From Monomorium pharaonis (taxonomy: Eukaryota > Arthropoda > Insecta > Hymenoptera > Formicidae), in assembly GCF_013373865.1 (NCBI RefSeq), contig NC_050474.1, forward strand, positions 15,067,045 to 15,131,044: 64,000 bases of DNA. Reading direction: 5' to 3'. The translations under genes were made by a program, and so were the position numbers. Positions within the stretch are counted from its first letter, which is position 1, and each line of letters begins with the position of its first letter. Shown here piece after piece: positions 49,066-60,661 of the stretch. The notes beneath the pieces were generated by a model. That model saw only the letters and a program-made list of their open reading frames with translations. It made no database searches and was not told where the DNA came from.

Positions 49066-50530
49066 ACAAAACTTTTCATTGTTGCAGTATGAAAAAATAT
49101 CTATGAAGACATCGTGTAAGAGAAAAAGATAACGATGAGAGAACTCGATGTGGCAAATATTATAATACACGTTTAAAAAAACTCAATTTGAGAATCAATC
49201 GTGAATTTTAGGATAATTTTTTATCAATGTTTTCGTTATCAAAGATTTAACAGTACGATACAATTCGATAAGAAACAAAGTTAGAATTGTATGATACTGT
49301 AAATAAGATATTTAAGAAAAAGGAAGACTCTATCGTGAATGTACCAAAAATTTTAATTAATTTACTATATTCATAATTATGTCATTTGTCATGAATGTGT
49401 GTAACGACGCGAGTCTTGGCGCGGTGCGGTGGGACGCGAGAGCGGCCATTGATGCGAGTCTAGACGCGGTGCGGTGGGACGTGGGAGCAGCGAAGCACAG
49501 AGCGGCGCGACTCTCCCTCTTCCCCCCAGCCGCCGGCGCCAATACTCGAGACAGTGGGCCGTGCTACGGCTCGAGCGGCTCGAGCTCTTCCTTCCGCGCG
49601 CTCTCATTCGCACAATTAAAAAAATTTATATCTCGATTATTGGTAAACCAAACCCAAACAATATTGGGTATTTATGTTTGTCTCGATCCCTTCTACCTCT
49701 TTACAAGCATTGGCGTGGGTGCTTAGGGACACCCTGTATATCGCGAAAACCCAGTTATCTTGTACCATTGTAAATACACTTAGAATAATAAATGTGATCT
49801 TGTACCGTTAACCAAAATCTTGACGTTTGATATCTTTGAGTCTTTTTTCACCTTAGACCTATTTCTTGACGAGTTAAGTTTCGTGCAAAAACGGTTGTTA
49901 CAATCTGAGAACATTTTGCCGGCTGATAAATAATCACGACGTGATTTTAAAATAGCGATCACAATAAATTCAAGCGCGGCAACGTCACCCATTACTGTAA
50001 CAAATTCCGTATTGTCCTAGACAGAGGTATGGTGGAAAAATATACAATGGATTTACTTACCTCTAATGAAAACCACGTTGTCCATGAGTTCGTGTTCGCA
50101 CGTTCACACCCCACACTTTACCACGTGTCTGCGTCATACCGCAGACGAAAATGCGTAACGTTACAGATCACAGATGGCGTTGACATGTTTCACTTTCGAT
50201 ATTACGCGGATAATTTAGAAATATGTGATAGATGTACATGAGATATATCATAGGATATTCTACGGATGTTTTGAGTATATTTTCTTAGATATAATCTCAG
50301 TCCCCAGATAGCTAAGCGAGATTAAGCATATCGGGCAAATTAATGCACTGCATGTATGTTGTGAACTTGCCCACAATTTGCTGTCATTGTAATTTAACGT
50401 GGAACGAGGTTAACATCAGGAGAGCAAATAACCTTCATGAGTTTATAAAATTATATGTGCATGCATTGAGGAATAATAATCCAGGTAGCAAGCCCACGTC
50501 ATTTTGACGTCCCAAAATGGTCATATCTGG

Positions 50531-50937
50531 GGGAGCGTCCCAGATGCGCACAGTAATAAACGGACACAGCAGGCTGAGTGAAACGGACACAGTAACAAAC
50601 GGACACAGACCAAACGGACACAGTAATAAACGGACACAGTAACAAACGGACACAGTAACAAACGGACACAGACCAAATGCGCACAGAGCGAAACGGACAC
50701 AGTGCGAAACGGACAGTAACAAACGGACACAAACCAAATGCGCACAGAGCGAAACGAACACAGACCAAATGCGCACGGACCAAATGCACACGGACCAAAT
50801 GCGCACACTGCACATGCGCACACTGCACGTGCGCACGGACCAAATGCAATCCATGTACATTGCAAGCAGAGTAAAGTCCACATAGGTTAGCGACTTGGAC
50901 GGGGTGGGTGCGGGAGGGGGGCCCCCTTGCACCCCCA

Positions 50938-51014
<77 letters not shown>

Positions 51015-51278
51015 CAAAGCATTCACTGCATCACATAGGTTTGCGACTTTCCGTGTATGCATTTGGTCCGTGCGCATGTGCAGTGTGCGCATTTGGTCTG
51101 TGTCCGTTTCGCACTGTGTCCGTTTCGCTCTGTGCGCATTTGGTCTGTGTCCGTTTCGCACTGTGTCCGTTTCGCTCTGTGCGCATTTGGTCTGTGTCTG
51201 TTTGTTACTGTGTCCGTTTCGCACTGTGTCCGTTTGTTACTGTGTCCGTTTATTACTGTGCGCATCTGGGACTCACTC
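50531..51278. mobile_element. Array element with core and exact 8-bp duplication
   Basis: ATATCTGG flanks both sides (50523-50530, 51279-51286). Ends are GGGAGCGTCCCAGATGCGC and GCGCATCTGGGACTCACTC. The left array (50545-50850) is made of acggacacagtaacaa-type units, the right array (51060-51265) of gtgtccgtttcgcact and gtgcgcatttggtct. The reversed core (50875-51050) includes a (GT)n run of about 37 units. This is the best-defined full copy. Confidence 0.85.
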
Positions 51279-51462
51279 ATATCTGGTCATATGTCGTCAA
51301 AATGACCATTTTTTTACATGACCTAAAATTGACGTCATGATGACGTCATTTCGAAGTCATATTTCAGTCATGATCTGACGATTATTTTCCCAGACAGCAC
51401 ACATCCAAAATCGGGACATAAAGACGTCATTAAGACGTATTTTAGACACGGTCTAAAGCGGT

Positions 51463-51572
51463 CCCAGCGAGAAACGGTAATGAATTCGACATCAATTTGA
51501 CGTCGAATCGACATCGAAATCATCATTTCGATGTCGATTCGATGTCGATTCGATGTACTATTTCTCACTGGG
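51463..51572. mobile_element. CCCAG palindromic MITE
   Basis: CCCAGCGAGAAACGG ... TATTTCTCACTGGG, with tcgacatc repeats inside. Same family as 11527-11625. Confidence 0.7.
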
Positions 51573-51931
51573 GTGTCTATACAATGAGATTTAAAGCGTA
51601 AGGCATAAGCATATTATATAAGCATATTATATTCAACTTTAAGAGAACTTTTTTAAGAAAACATTTAGATATCTTGGAAATAATTTCAAAATGGTCAAAT
51701 TTACCATTTGAACGCTTCAATGATTAGTGCTAAATAGATCGCAATTTCCATCAAATTATAAACGTTATGGAAAAAGTTAAATTTAACAATGAAATTAATA
51801 AGTAAATAAGTTAATGCTATTTATTTTTAATATGTTTTGCAAAATTTAATTGCTTTTATAAAAAATAATATAATTGCGACAGTTTATAACATATAGGTAT
51901 ATGTAGACAATAACAAGTACCCATATCGATG

Positions 51932-52004
51932 ATTCAAATTGGCGTAGCAGATAGAGTACAAGGTTTGTAATCCTAAGGTCCCGGGTTCAAAACTTATCAG
52001 CAGC
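51932..52004 (+). other. tRNA-like segment with A-box and B-box motifs
   Basis: tggcgtagcagatagagta (51940-51958) resembles a pol III A box and ggttcaaaact (51984-51994) a B box. Between them aggtttgtaatcct could be an anticodon arm with a TGT (Thr) anticodon. The acceptor stem does not close, so it is a pseudo-tRNA or tRNA-derived SINE piece rather than a working gene. Confidence 0.4.
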
Positions 52005-53109
52005 AAGTAAGAATAAAATAAAATTATATAATTTAAATTCAATTAATTAATAAAAATTTGTCCCAAATTTAGTACGTACTGTTGATAAGAATAATAAAAA
52101 AAAAATTTTTTTTTAATTTTATTTTTTAATCTCTAGTTGCATTTTAAAGATATCCGATTTAAGAAATCTTTTAGATATTAGTTTCATGATATTTTTCTGT
52201 TCTCAAAAAACGACGCATTAGTTAACATTCTGACATTATATGTTATCTTTTAGAAGTCTCTTTATGTTATTTTCAGATTTTCAGAAACAGGATATCTTTT
52301 AGAGATCTTTTTGACAATATATTGTTCACGTCATTCTATGACGTCAAAATACGGTACATTTCATGACGTCAGGAATTTTTGACATTCGACCGTCATTTTA
52401 ACGTCATAAGGGCGTCATTTCGTGACGTCAAGAATAGTCAGTAAATGACCATTTTGGGACGTCAAAATGACGTGAGCTTGCTACCTGGGAAACTTGTCAC
52501 ATTGACAGCAATTGTGCATGCATGTTGACAACTTGCCGGCAGTTTGTTGAATTCTAATGTAAAATTTTACATGATGTCAGAACAACAGACAGTTTGAGAA
52601 AACACCTTGGCTTTAGTTTGATAAAATTAATAGAGAATAAGTGACAGCAAAATAACAACATGTTGCCTTTATTTGGTTATCTGGGTTATTGATGTGGCCG
52701 TTATTGATATGGCCAATATTGACGCGTGGCCAATATCACGCGCTAAAAAAACTGACAAAAATTATATTAAGAACAATATTATCAAGAGACACGGTAGTGG
52801 CTCGCGCCAAGTGAGAGCGCAGCACGAGACCGACCGTGTTCTTTACGCGAGTACGCGATTTGCGAGCACCCGAGATTATTGGATCTCAGAAACGGCTAAA
52901 TCGATCGAATTTTAACTAGGCTCAATCGAAAGTTTGAGATCGATTTGTATAAGAAAACTGCTTTTATTTTTCCTCTACGTATCTTATGAGAGGAGATAAC
53001 ACAACGCAAAGTCGAAAGTCAAAATTTTCATGTAAGATGCGTCGTCGTCGTCAACCTTGTAGCCATGTAAGGGGCGACAGAGGCAAGACGAGGAAATGTA
53101 CCGTCCGTT

Positions 53110-54230
53110 GTAACATGTAAAACATCTCGAGAACGGTTAGAGATATGAACTTAGGATAAGCACTACTATTATCAGATGTTTATGCAATAATTAATTAAAT
53201 AATTAATTAATTAATTAATTAAACATTTATCGTCATGTATATCTCGAGATGCGAACTTGGGATAAGCACTAGTATTATCAAATGTCTTTGAAATAATTAA
53301 TTAATTAATTAATTAATTAAACCTTGTAACATGTATATCTTGAGAACGGTTAAAGATACAAACTTGAGATAAGCACTAGTATTATCAAAATCGGATTAAT
53401 TAAATAATTAAAAATTAATTATTTAATTAATTAATTAATTAAAGTTTAAAACATGCAAATTTCGAAAACGTTTAAAGATCTGAACTTGAGATAAGCACTA
53501 GTATCATTGAAACACTTTAGAGAGTCAATGCTTATCTAAAATTAATTAATTAATCAATTAAACTTCGTAACATGTATATCTTGATAACGATTGGAGATAC
53601 GAATTTGAGATAAGCATTAGTATTATCTGATGTTTTCGGATTAATTAATTAATTAAAATTTAATTAATTAATTAAATTTTAAAACATGCAAATCTTGTAA
53701 ACGGTTGGAGCTGCGTACTTGGGATAAACACTATACCTGTGGAAGACTTCAAACAGTCAATACGTATCTAAAATTAATTAACTAATTAATTATTTAATCT
53801 TAAAATCAGGGTTCTAAATAATGCATTACTTTTTTAATAAGTAATGCGATTTTTTTCATTACACATTACTCTTTTAATAAATAATGCAATTTTTTTCATT
53901 ACACATTACTTTTTTTAATAAGTAATGCGATTTTTTTTATTACGCATTACTTTTTTAATAAGTAATGCGATTTTTTTTATTACGCATTACTTTATTAATA
54001 TATAATGCGATTTTTTTCATTACGCATTACTTTTGAAATAAGTAATGCGATTTTTTTCATTACGCATTACTTTTTTAACAATTAATGAGTAAAGAAATAA
54101 TTATTTATTTAAAAAATAATAATACATTATTTTTTAATTTGCATTTTCATTACCCTGCTTAAAATATGCAAATTTTGAGAACGGTTGGAGATGCAAACTT
54201 GGGATAAGCATTAGTATCATCGAGAAACTT
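53110..54230. repeat. Tandem repeats: 115-bp family plus AATGCG array
   Basis: Mirror of 43040-44170. Units contain gagataagcactagtattat and catgtatatcttgagaacgg. The AATGCG array is at 53820-54080. Confidence 0.8.
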
Positions 54231-54582
54231 AAAGTAAATGTAATAAATATAGATTAATAATAAATTCGTTACATTTATTTACAAAAATAAATATGTTGTG
54301 ATGACTGAATCTAAATAACTCACATTAAATATAAATTTTGAATAAAAATTAATTTAATTTTGAATTGCCTGTATTGGTTTTTTTCATTGATGTTGATGAT
54401 GAGATGGATGGATGAAATGCTTTGTGCTGTGGAAATATGCAACTAGTGTTATTGATGTTGTGAAAGAACTTATCCTGTATTCAGTACCTGTAATACTGAC
54501 TACTGGTTACATGCTATCAATATAGTGCAGAATATATTGCAGCAGTCTTACAATATTCATTAGTGTTTATTTATTGTTTAAT

Positions 54583-57165
54583 TATACAATCGGATGCCAT
54601 TCGGACTTAAAAATGCGCCAGCCACATTTCAAAGACTGATGAATTCAGTGCTCACTTGAATACAAGGACTGCGATACCTCGTATATCTAGACGATTTCGT
54701 AATATATGGTTCAAGTCTAAGGAACCACAATAAGCGTTTAGAAAAAGTATTACAAAGCCTACGGGAAGCCAACTTAAAATTACAACCCGACAAATGTGAG
54801 TTCCTACGCAAAAAGGTAAATTACCTAGGCCACATAATTTCGGAAGACGGGATAGCACCCGACCCCGGAAAATTAAAAGCAATAAAAGAATTTCTGGAAC
54901 CACGTAAGGTCAAGAATGTTCAATCCTTTATTGGCCTCGCCGAATATTATAGAAAATTCATCAACTACATTCCAAAGATCGCTAAACCCATGACGAAACT
55001 GACCAAAAAAGCGGAAAAGTTTATCTAGACCGCCGAGCAACAAATTGCGTTCGAAACGTTAAAAAAAAAACTGGCGACAGCACCAGTGCTCCAGTATCCG
55101 GATTTCACGAAGGAATTCAATGTAACTACGAACGCCTCTGACTATGCCATCGGTACTATCACAGGGATCGATAGGAAATGACCGTCCCATTGCTTACGCA
55201 AGCCGAGTATTAAATCGGAGGAAAATTACAGCACCACCGAGAAAGAACTATTAGCCATCGTGTGGGCCGTGAAACACTTTCGACCGTATGTATACGGAAC
55301 CAAATTTAAAATCGTAACCGACCATAAACCTCTCATATAATTATTCAGTGTCAACGACCCTGAATCACGATTGATTCAGTGGAGATTAAAATTAGAATAT
55401 GACTACAAGATCATACATAAGGCCGGGCGAGCAAACGCAAACGCCGATGCCCTGAGCCGCAACGTGAAGCAGGAAGTTCACGTTACAGACAACACTGATA
55501 AGGTCCTCACGCTTGAAGAGAACGATGCGTACAACTAAATACGTCAATAAAAAATAATGAAAAGGCGCGTGAATACAGAAGATAAAAAGCAAATATTATA
55601 TGAATACCATGATGCACCCACAGGAGGACATCAGGGTATCGAGAGGACAATACGAAGAATACGAATGAAACACAACTGGTATAATGGGTTGACAGCCGAC
55701 GTCGAAAGATATATAAAGAAATGCGAGCTCTGTCAGAAGAATAAACTTTCGAAAAGACATAAAGCGCCGCTCGTTATCACAGATACACCGAGCCGACCGT
55801 TTGAAAAATGCGCTTTAGACATAATAGGATGACTGACGATAACAAAAAACGACAATCGGTACCTACTGACATTCCAGGGCCATCTCACAAAATTTAGCAA
55901 AGCAATGCTGATCCCTAATCAAGAAGCTAATACGATAAGCAGGGAATTTGTGACAAAAATTGTCTTAGAGTATGTGGAATCCCGAAATGTATCCTAACGG
56001 ACCAAAGAACAAATTTTATGAGCAAAGTATTTAAAAATACTTGTAAACTCCTCAAGATAAATAAAATACAAACAACTGCCTATCACCCTGAGAGCAATGG
56101 TATACTCAAAAGATCGCATAGGACCTTGGCCGAATACTTGAGACATTTTATTAACAAAGATCAAACGGACTGGGATGAGTGGATTCCCTACGCCAGTGCT
56201 CGGAATTAGTTGCACATTTCGCCTCGATTCCTGAGGCGCCTGCTATGCCCCCACTACCGCTGTAGGCTCGACGGCCGAGCCGCCGAACGCGCGCGTGGCC
56301 TTGTGTCTCAGGAGCGTTCTACGATAGATATGCCTGATCCATTCGTGTGATTAAAAAATTTTCTTGCGCTGTGAATAATTTTTTTATTTTTACAGACAAT
56401 TAAAGTTATTAATATTATTTTTACGTTTATAAACATATTTGTATATACATATAATGAGCATAATATAACACAATGTAATAATTGCAATTTTGTCAATAGC
56501 TTTCCACATCACCCAGGAGGAAAAATATTATTAATAACTTTAATTGTCTGTAAAAATAAAAAAATTATTCACAGCGCAAGAGAATTTTTTAATCACGCGA
56601 ATGGACCAGGCATATCTATTGTAGAACGCTCCTGAGACACAAGGCCACGCGCGCGATCGGCGGCTCGGCCGTCGAGCCTACAGCGGTAGTGGGGGCATAG
56701 CAGGCGGTGCCTCAGGAATCGAGGCGAAATGTGCAACTAATTCCGAGCACTGCCCTACGCGAATTATACTTATAACACCACTCCCCACGCCGCAACAGAG
56801 TACACACTCTTCGAATTAATTTATGGACACCCTCCCGAATTACTGATCGCGCTAGCAGAATCGCCTAAATAAACTTACAATTATGAAGACTACGCGCAGG
56901 AGCTACAGGAGAAACTACTTGCGACAACTAGCATCGTCAAGGATAAAATTAACGAGAAACAAAAAACAAAAGCCTACTACGACAGGACCGTGAAGACAAC
57001 GAATTATAAAATCGGCGAGAAAGTCCTATTATTCGACAAAATGCTCCAACGCGGGCGATCTAAAAAATTGGACGCGCAACGGGACCCTATATTATAACCG
57101 AGAAACATTCGCGCGTTAACTACACTATAAAATGCGGTAGACGGACGATTCACGTACACGTTAAT
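54583..57165 (+). pseudogene. Gypsy pol: RT end, RNase H, integrase
   Basis: The fragment starts inside RT (RMPFGLKNAPATFQ, YLDDFVIYGSS). RNase H follows (NYSTTEKELLAIVWAVK, NANADALSRNV). The integrase zinc-binding region is intact in frame at 55557-55832 (H-x3-H pattern DAPTGGHQGIERT, then KKCELCQKNKLSKRHK), with a degraded core to 56215. After the inserted hAT-like element the C-terminal integrase region continues (YAQELQEKLLATTSI, IGEKVLLFDKMLQRG). Stops at about 55026, 55338, 55535 and 55830 show it is dead. It is related to but distinct from the copy at 31941-34850. Confidence 0.85.
56194..56752. mobile_element. 559-bp hAT-like element with long inverted arms
   Basis: CAGTGCTCGGAATTAG ... 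CTAATTCCGAGCACTG, flanked by CCCTACGC on both sides (56186-56193, 56753-56760). An 8-bp duplication and CAG-type ends fit hAT. Inverted arms extend about 200 bp each (cctgctatgcccccacta pairs with tagtgggggcatagcagg). It sits in the integrase region. Confidence 0.85.
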
Positions 57166-57397
57166 TGCCTAAAGGCTTTTATTGAAGCCTAACACACTCA
57201 CACGGTCGCATACACACACATGCGAAAAGAAAAAAAAAGGGGAAGAACTTACCAAGCCAAAAAATCCACAGGCGCCATAATCCCTGTACATAATCCAAAG
57301 GAACAACAAACGAAATAATACAGGCGAATAAAAACACTAATAACTAAACTAAACATTACAATTAGAAGTATATTATTGGGATGAAGGTTGAACCGCC

Positions 57398-57973
57398 TCA
57401 CTGCCCTCCTCCCCTTGGGGACATATTCTCCTCCTGTTCTGCAAGCTCCCGAGACAAGGCACCTCCCAACAGGCCATTGAGCATATGCAAATACAGAGCC
57501 TCAAAATCGCCTTCAAAATCGTCTATATGAAGGGCTAAGTACTCCGCCATCTCTACTACCAAATTGGGATGGCCCTCCTCCGGTAAAGCATAGGCCTCCG
57601 GCAAATTATCGTCCTGGACGTCATCCTCTGGAGACTCGACCTCCACGTTCAAATTTTCAGGAAGTCCGCCTCCATCGCCGACATGAAAAGCAAACAAAGA
57701 TTCCGAGGCAGCAGGTACACAGGGCCCCTTAATTAGAGCCCCGGCCGAAACAGAGCATTCAGAATCGCTCGGGCCGTCTGCATCTCCGAACTTAGGGAGA
57801 TGCTCGAACCCCGTAAGCTGCATCGGCTCCGCAGGGTCATAACGCGCCGCATCATCCGAAGCACCACTAAAGTATGCGACCATTGCAAGATCGCACAAAT
57901 CAATCCCATAAGCAAAATCGTCGTCACTGTCACTCTCCCTATTACAGTCAAAATCACGACAAAACATGTTCAA
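57398..57973 (-). CDS. Acidic 191-residue ORF of unknown function, antisense in Gypsy
   Basis: Uninterrupted from ATG (57971-57973) to TGA-side end at 57398. The protein is strongly acidic (SDSDDDFAYGIDLCDLAM, VEVESPEDDVQDDNLPEAY, HIDDFEGDFEALYLHML). No membrane segment or known domain is visible. It lies between pol and the env-like region but on the opposite strand. It might encode a regulatory or structural protein of the retroelement, belong to another element, or be an open antisense frame by chance. The left-arm copy is frameshifted. Confidence 0.45.
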   Translation of the reverse strand: MNMFCRDFDCNRESDSDDDFAYGIDLCDLAMVAYFSGASDDAARYDPAEPMQLTGFEHLPKFGDADGPSDSECSVSAGALIKGPCVPAASESLFAFHVGDGGGLPENLNVEVESPEDDVQDDNLPEAYALPEEGHPNLVVEMAEYLALHIDDFEGDFEALYLHMLNGLLGGALSRELAEQEENMSPRGGGQ

Positions 57974-58267
57974 AACCCGACAGACAAAATCAAACGCTCT
58001 TTACGACGGTACAAACAGAATTAAAAATAGTAAAGAATGGTCGACCAAAAAACGATCGAATTAGATAAGAAGATGCAACTCTAAACAGCGATATAAAAAG
58101 CCAGCAAAGGATTCAGCACGAGCAAAGAGATAATAAAAAGCTGAGGTAGATGAGAACTGCACCGTTCACACACACACCTTAATAAACTAATCACCACGAG
58201 TAAAAACATAAAAAAATACGGAAACAATTAAATAAAAACGAGAAAGTAATAATAAACCACCTTTCAG

Positions 58268-58967
58268 GGAACTTGTCTCCTCGCTTGCATCTGCATAGGA
58301 ATAACAGCCCAGGAAAACAATCAGCCGTATCAAATAGAAAGATTCACCGATCCTGGGATATACTACGAGAAAATAGGAAGACTTTGCCAAATCGAATCCC
58401 ATTGGAAATTGGTAATCAAAATTAACACAGCATCCTTGTCCACCAAACTGACGCAAATAGTAAAATACATACAAAAAACGGACAACCTGTGTAAAATCGT
58501 GGCAGTAATGAACAAAGAAGTGTGCGAAAATTTTAACTCTGTCACAATAAAAGAATACAATAGAACCAGCCGACTGATCCTTCTTATAACAGCCACATAC
58601 AGACGGCGACAGTACGGAAACGAGGGCTGATCGACGGAGTAGGCGCTTACATGACTCACAGCAATCGACAAAACATGCAGTACAAAACCAACTGAAAATA
58701 TTGCAAACGACCATAGCTCACATCGACGAGACAGAAGCAACTATACAACAAAACGAATATATACTAGCAAATGCAACTAAAAAATTAAAACTAGCTCTAT
58801 TGGAGTGTAAACGTGCGAATAACATACAGGGAAACTTTATCAAAAGACACGGTAGTATCCTGCGCCAAGTGAAAGCGCAGCGCGAGACAGACCGTGTATA
58901 TTTACGCGATTACGCGACTTGCGAGCACCTGAATTTATCAGATATCAATAACGGCCGAACCGATTAA
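58268..58967 (+). pseudogene. Env-like fragment of a Gypsy/errantivirus-type element
   Basis: Plus-strand pieces downstream of pol resemble the N-terminal half of insect retroviral Env (baculovirus F-like): PGIYYEKIGRL near 58350, then a Lys- and Cys-containing helical stretch (58409-58630). A basic RRR near the end of that frame is followed, in a shifted frame, by a Gly-rich segment reminiscent of a cleavage site and fusion region. A heptad-like helical stretch (58701-58850) follows. Frameshifts and loss of the C-terminal membrane anchor (sequence changes to tandem repeats near 58970) make it non-functional. Assignment rests on position after pol and on motif order. Confidence 0.5.
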
Positions 58968-59139
58968 ATTTTAATTAGGCTCAATCAAAAGTTTGAGTTT
59001 GATTTGTATAAGAAAATTTTTGTCATTTTTGTGTCCTACGAGTGGAGATATCGCAATGCAAAGTCAGAAATGTGAAATTTTCATTTAGACATTTTTTATG
59101 TCCAGTTCATACTATTTACGCTAGTTGGCGCTCGTCTAA

Positions 59140-59705
59140 TATGTTTTTAGGTGCATCTCGAGAACGGTTGGAGATACGAACTTAGGATAAGCACTAGTAT
59201 TATCAAATGTCTTTGAATTAATTAATTATCTAATTAATCAATTAATTAGACCTTGTAACGTGCATATCGCGAGAACGGTTGGAGATACGAACTTGGGATA
59301 ACCACTAGTATTATCAGAGGTCTTCGAAATAATTAATTAATTAATTAATTAAACCTTGTAACATGTATATCTTGAGAACGGTTGGAGATACGGACTTGAG
59401 ATAAGTACTAGTATTATCAGATGTCTTCGAATTAATTAATTATTTAAAATTTAATTAATTAATGAATTAATTAATTAAATTTTGAAACATGCAAATCTCG
59501 AAACGGTTGGAGATGCGAACTTGGGATAACCACTAATATTATCAGATGTCTTCGCAATAATTAATTAAATAATTAATTAAACCTTTTATCATGTATATCT
59601 CGAGAACGATTAGGGATACAAACTTGGGATAAGCACTACTATTATTAGGTGTCTTCGCAATAATTAATTAAATAAATAAATAATTAATTAATTAATTAAT
59701 TAGTT
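59140..59705. repeat. Tandem repeat, about 115-bp units with AATTAATTA spacers
   Basis: Five degenerate units (gcactagtattatcagatgtc, then attaattaa runs, then gagaacggttggagata). Mirror of 37700-38230. Confidence 0.8.
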
Positions 59706-59709
59706 AATT

Positions 59710-60150
59710 CTTTCTTTTTCTTAAATATCTTATTTACAGTATCATACAATTCTAACTTTGTTTCTTATCGAATTGTATCGTACTGTTAAATCCTTGATGA
59801 AAACATTGATAAAAATTCGTAAATTTATTCGTAAAATTATTATCGTAAATTTACGATTAATTCTCAAATTGATAGTTTTTTTTTATTCGTCTATTATAAT
59901 ATTTGCTACATCGAGTTCTCTCATCGTTATCTTTTTTCTCTTACACGATATATTCATAAATATTTCTTCATATTTAATCAAAATGATGCAACAATGGAAC
60001 AAACTTTTCTAACAGAACGATAGAAAATAATATCATTTCTTTAAATTTGTTCTTTTTGATTTAAAGAAATGATGGTTTATAAAATAGAAATCAATTAGAT
60101 TCTCGTGTTTCTATTTTAAATAAGTCACTGAAAATCTGTCGTAATTAATA
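59710..60150. repeat. Dispersed repeat, also at 47870-48290
   Basis: ttaaatatcttatttacagt, then atcgaattgtatcgtactgt, then catcgagttctctcatcgtt matches 47870-48290 in the same orientation. It also matches 49080-49330 and 37160-37670 in the opposite orientation. Probably ends of one larger element family. Confidence 0.65.
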
Positions 60151-60661
60151 ATGCAATTAAAGATAGAAAAAACTCTAAGTTTTCTATCGTCATGAAAAAA
60201 AACCCTTCATTGTATTGACAGTACGTGATGTTAAATGTTAATCTCTAAGCATAATTATCATAGAAGACGCATCGCGCCTAATCTATTGTTACACGCGTAC
60301 TGCACGCATCGCCCGGCCGCGCGAATCAGCTGGTTGCTATAGGGAAGAGCGTTGTCGTATTGTTGTTTATGTCGGTTCTCGAGCTGTCAAGCTCGTGTAT
60401 CGGAGTGCTTTGAATAAATTCCGTTCTTTTAAGAAAGCGTGCTATTCTATTTCGTGCGCACAGGAGTGCGCAATTGTGTACAGAGTTTGTAGAGCTAGCG
60501 AGTGCGAGAGCGCGACGCAAGAAGCGCACCACTATTGTGCAATCGTCACATCAACAGGGGGGCATTTTTTTATGTATTATTACAAAGAGTGTAACATATT
60601 ATGGATAAGTATTTCACGCATTTTAGTAGACACCTTTCTCTCTCTCTCTCTCTAAAATACT

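Larger units (their letters stand above)
50481..52489. mobile_element. 2-kb element with TGACGTC subterminal arrays
   Basis: CCAGGTAGCAAGCCCACGTC at the left pairs with gacgtgagcttgctacctgg at the right. The right subterminal zone (52310-52470) shows atgacgtc at 15-20 bp intervals. The insertion site is seen empty at about 10785. Within it lie an array element (50531-51278), a CCCAG MITE (51463-51572) and a tRNA-like segment. No transposase. Confidence 0.75.

Noticed and set aside
48260..49170. Leu/Ser/Arg-rich ORFs up to 290 codons
   Set aside because: Composition artefact of the GA-rich tract.
51932..52004. Functional tRNA-Thr gene
   Set aside because: The acceptor stem does not pair and the T-stem is imperfect; kept only as a tRNA-like segment.
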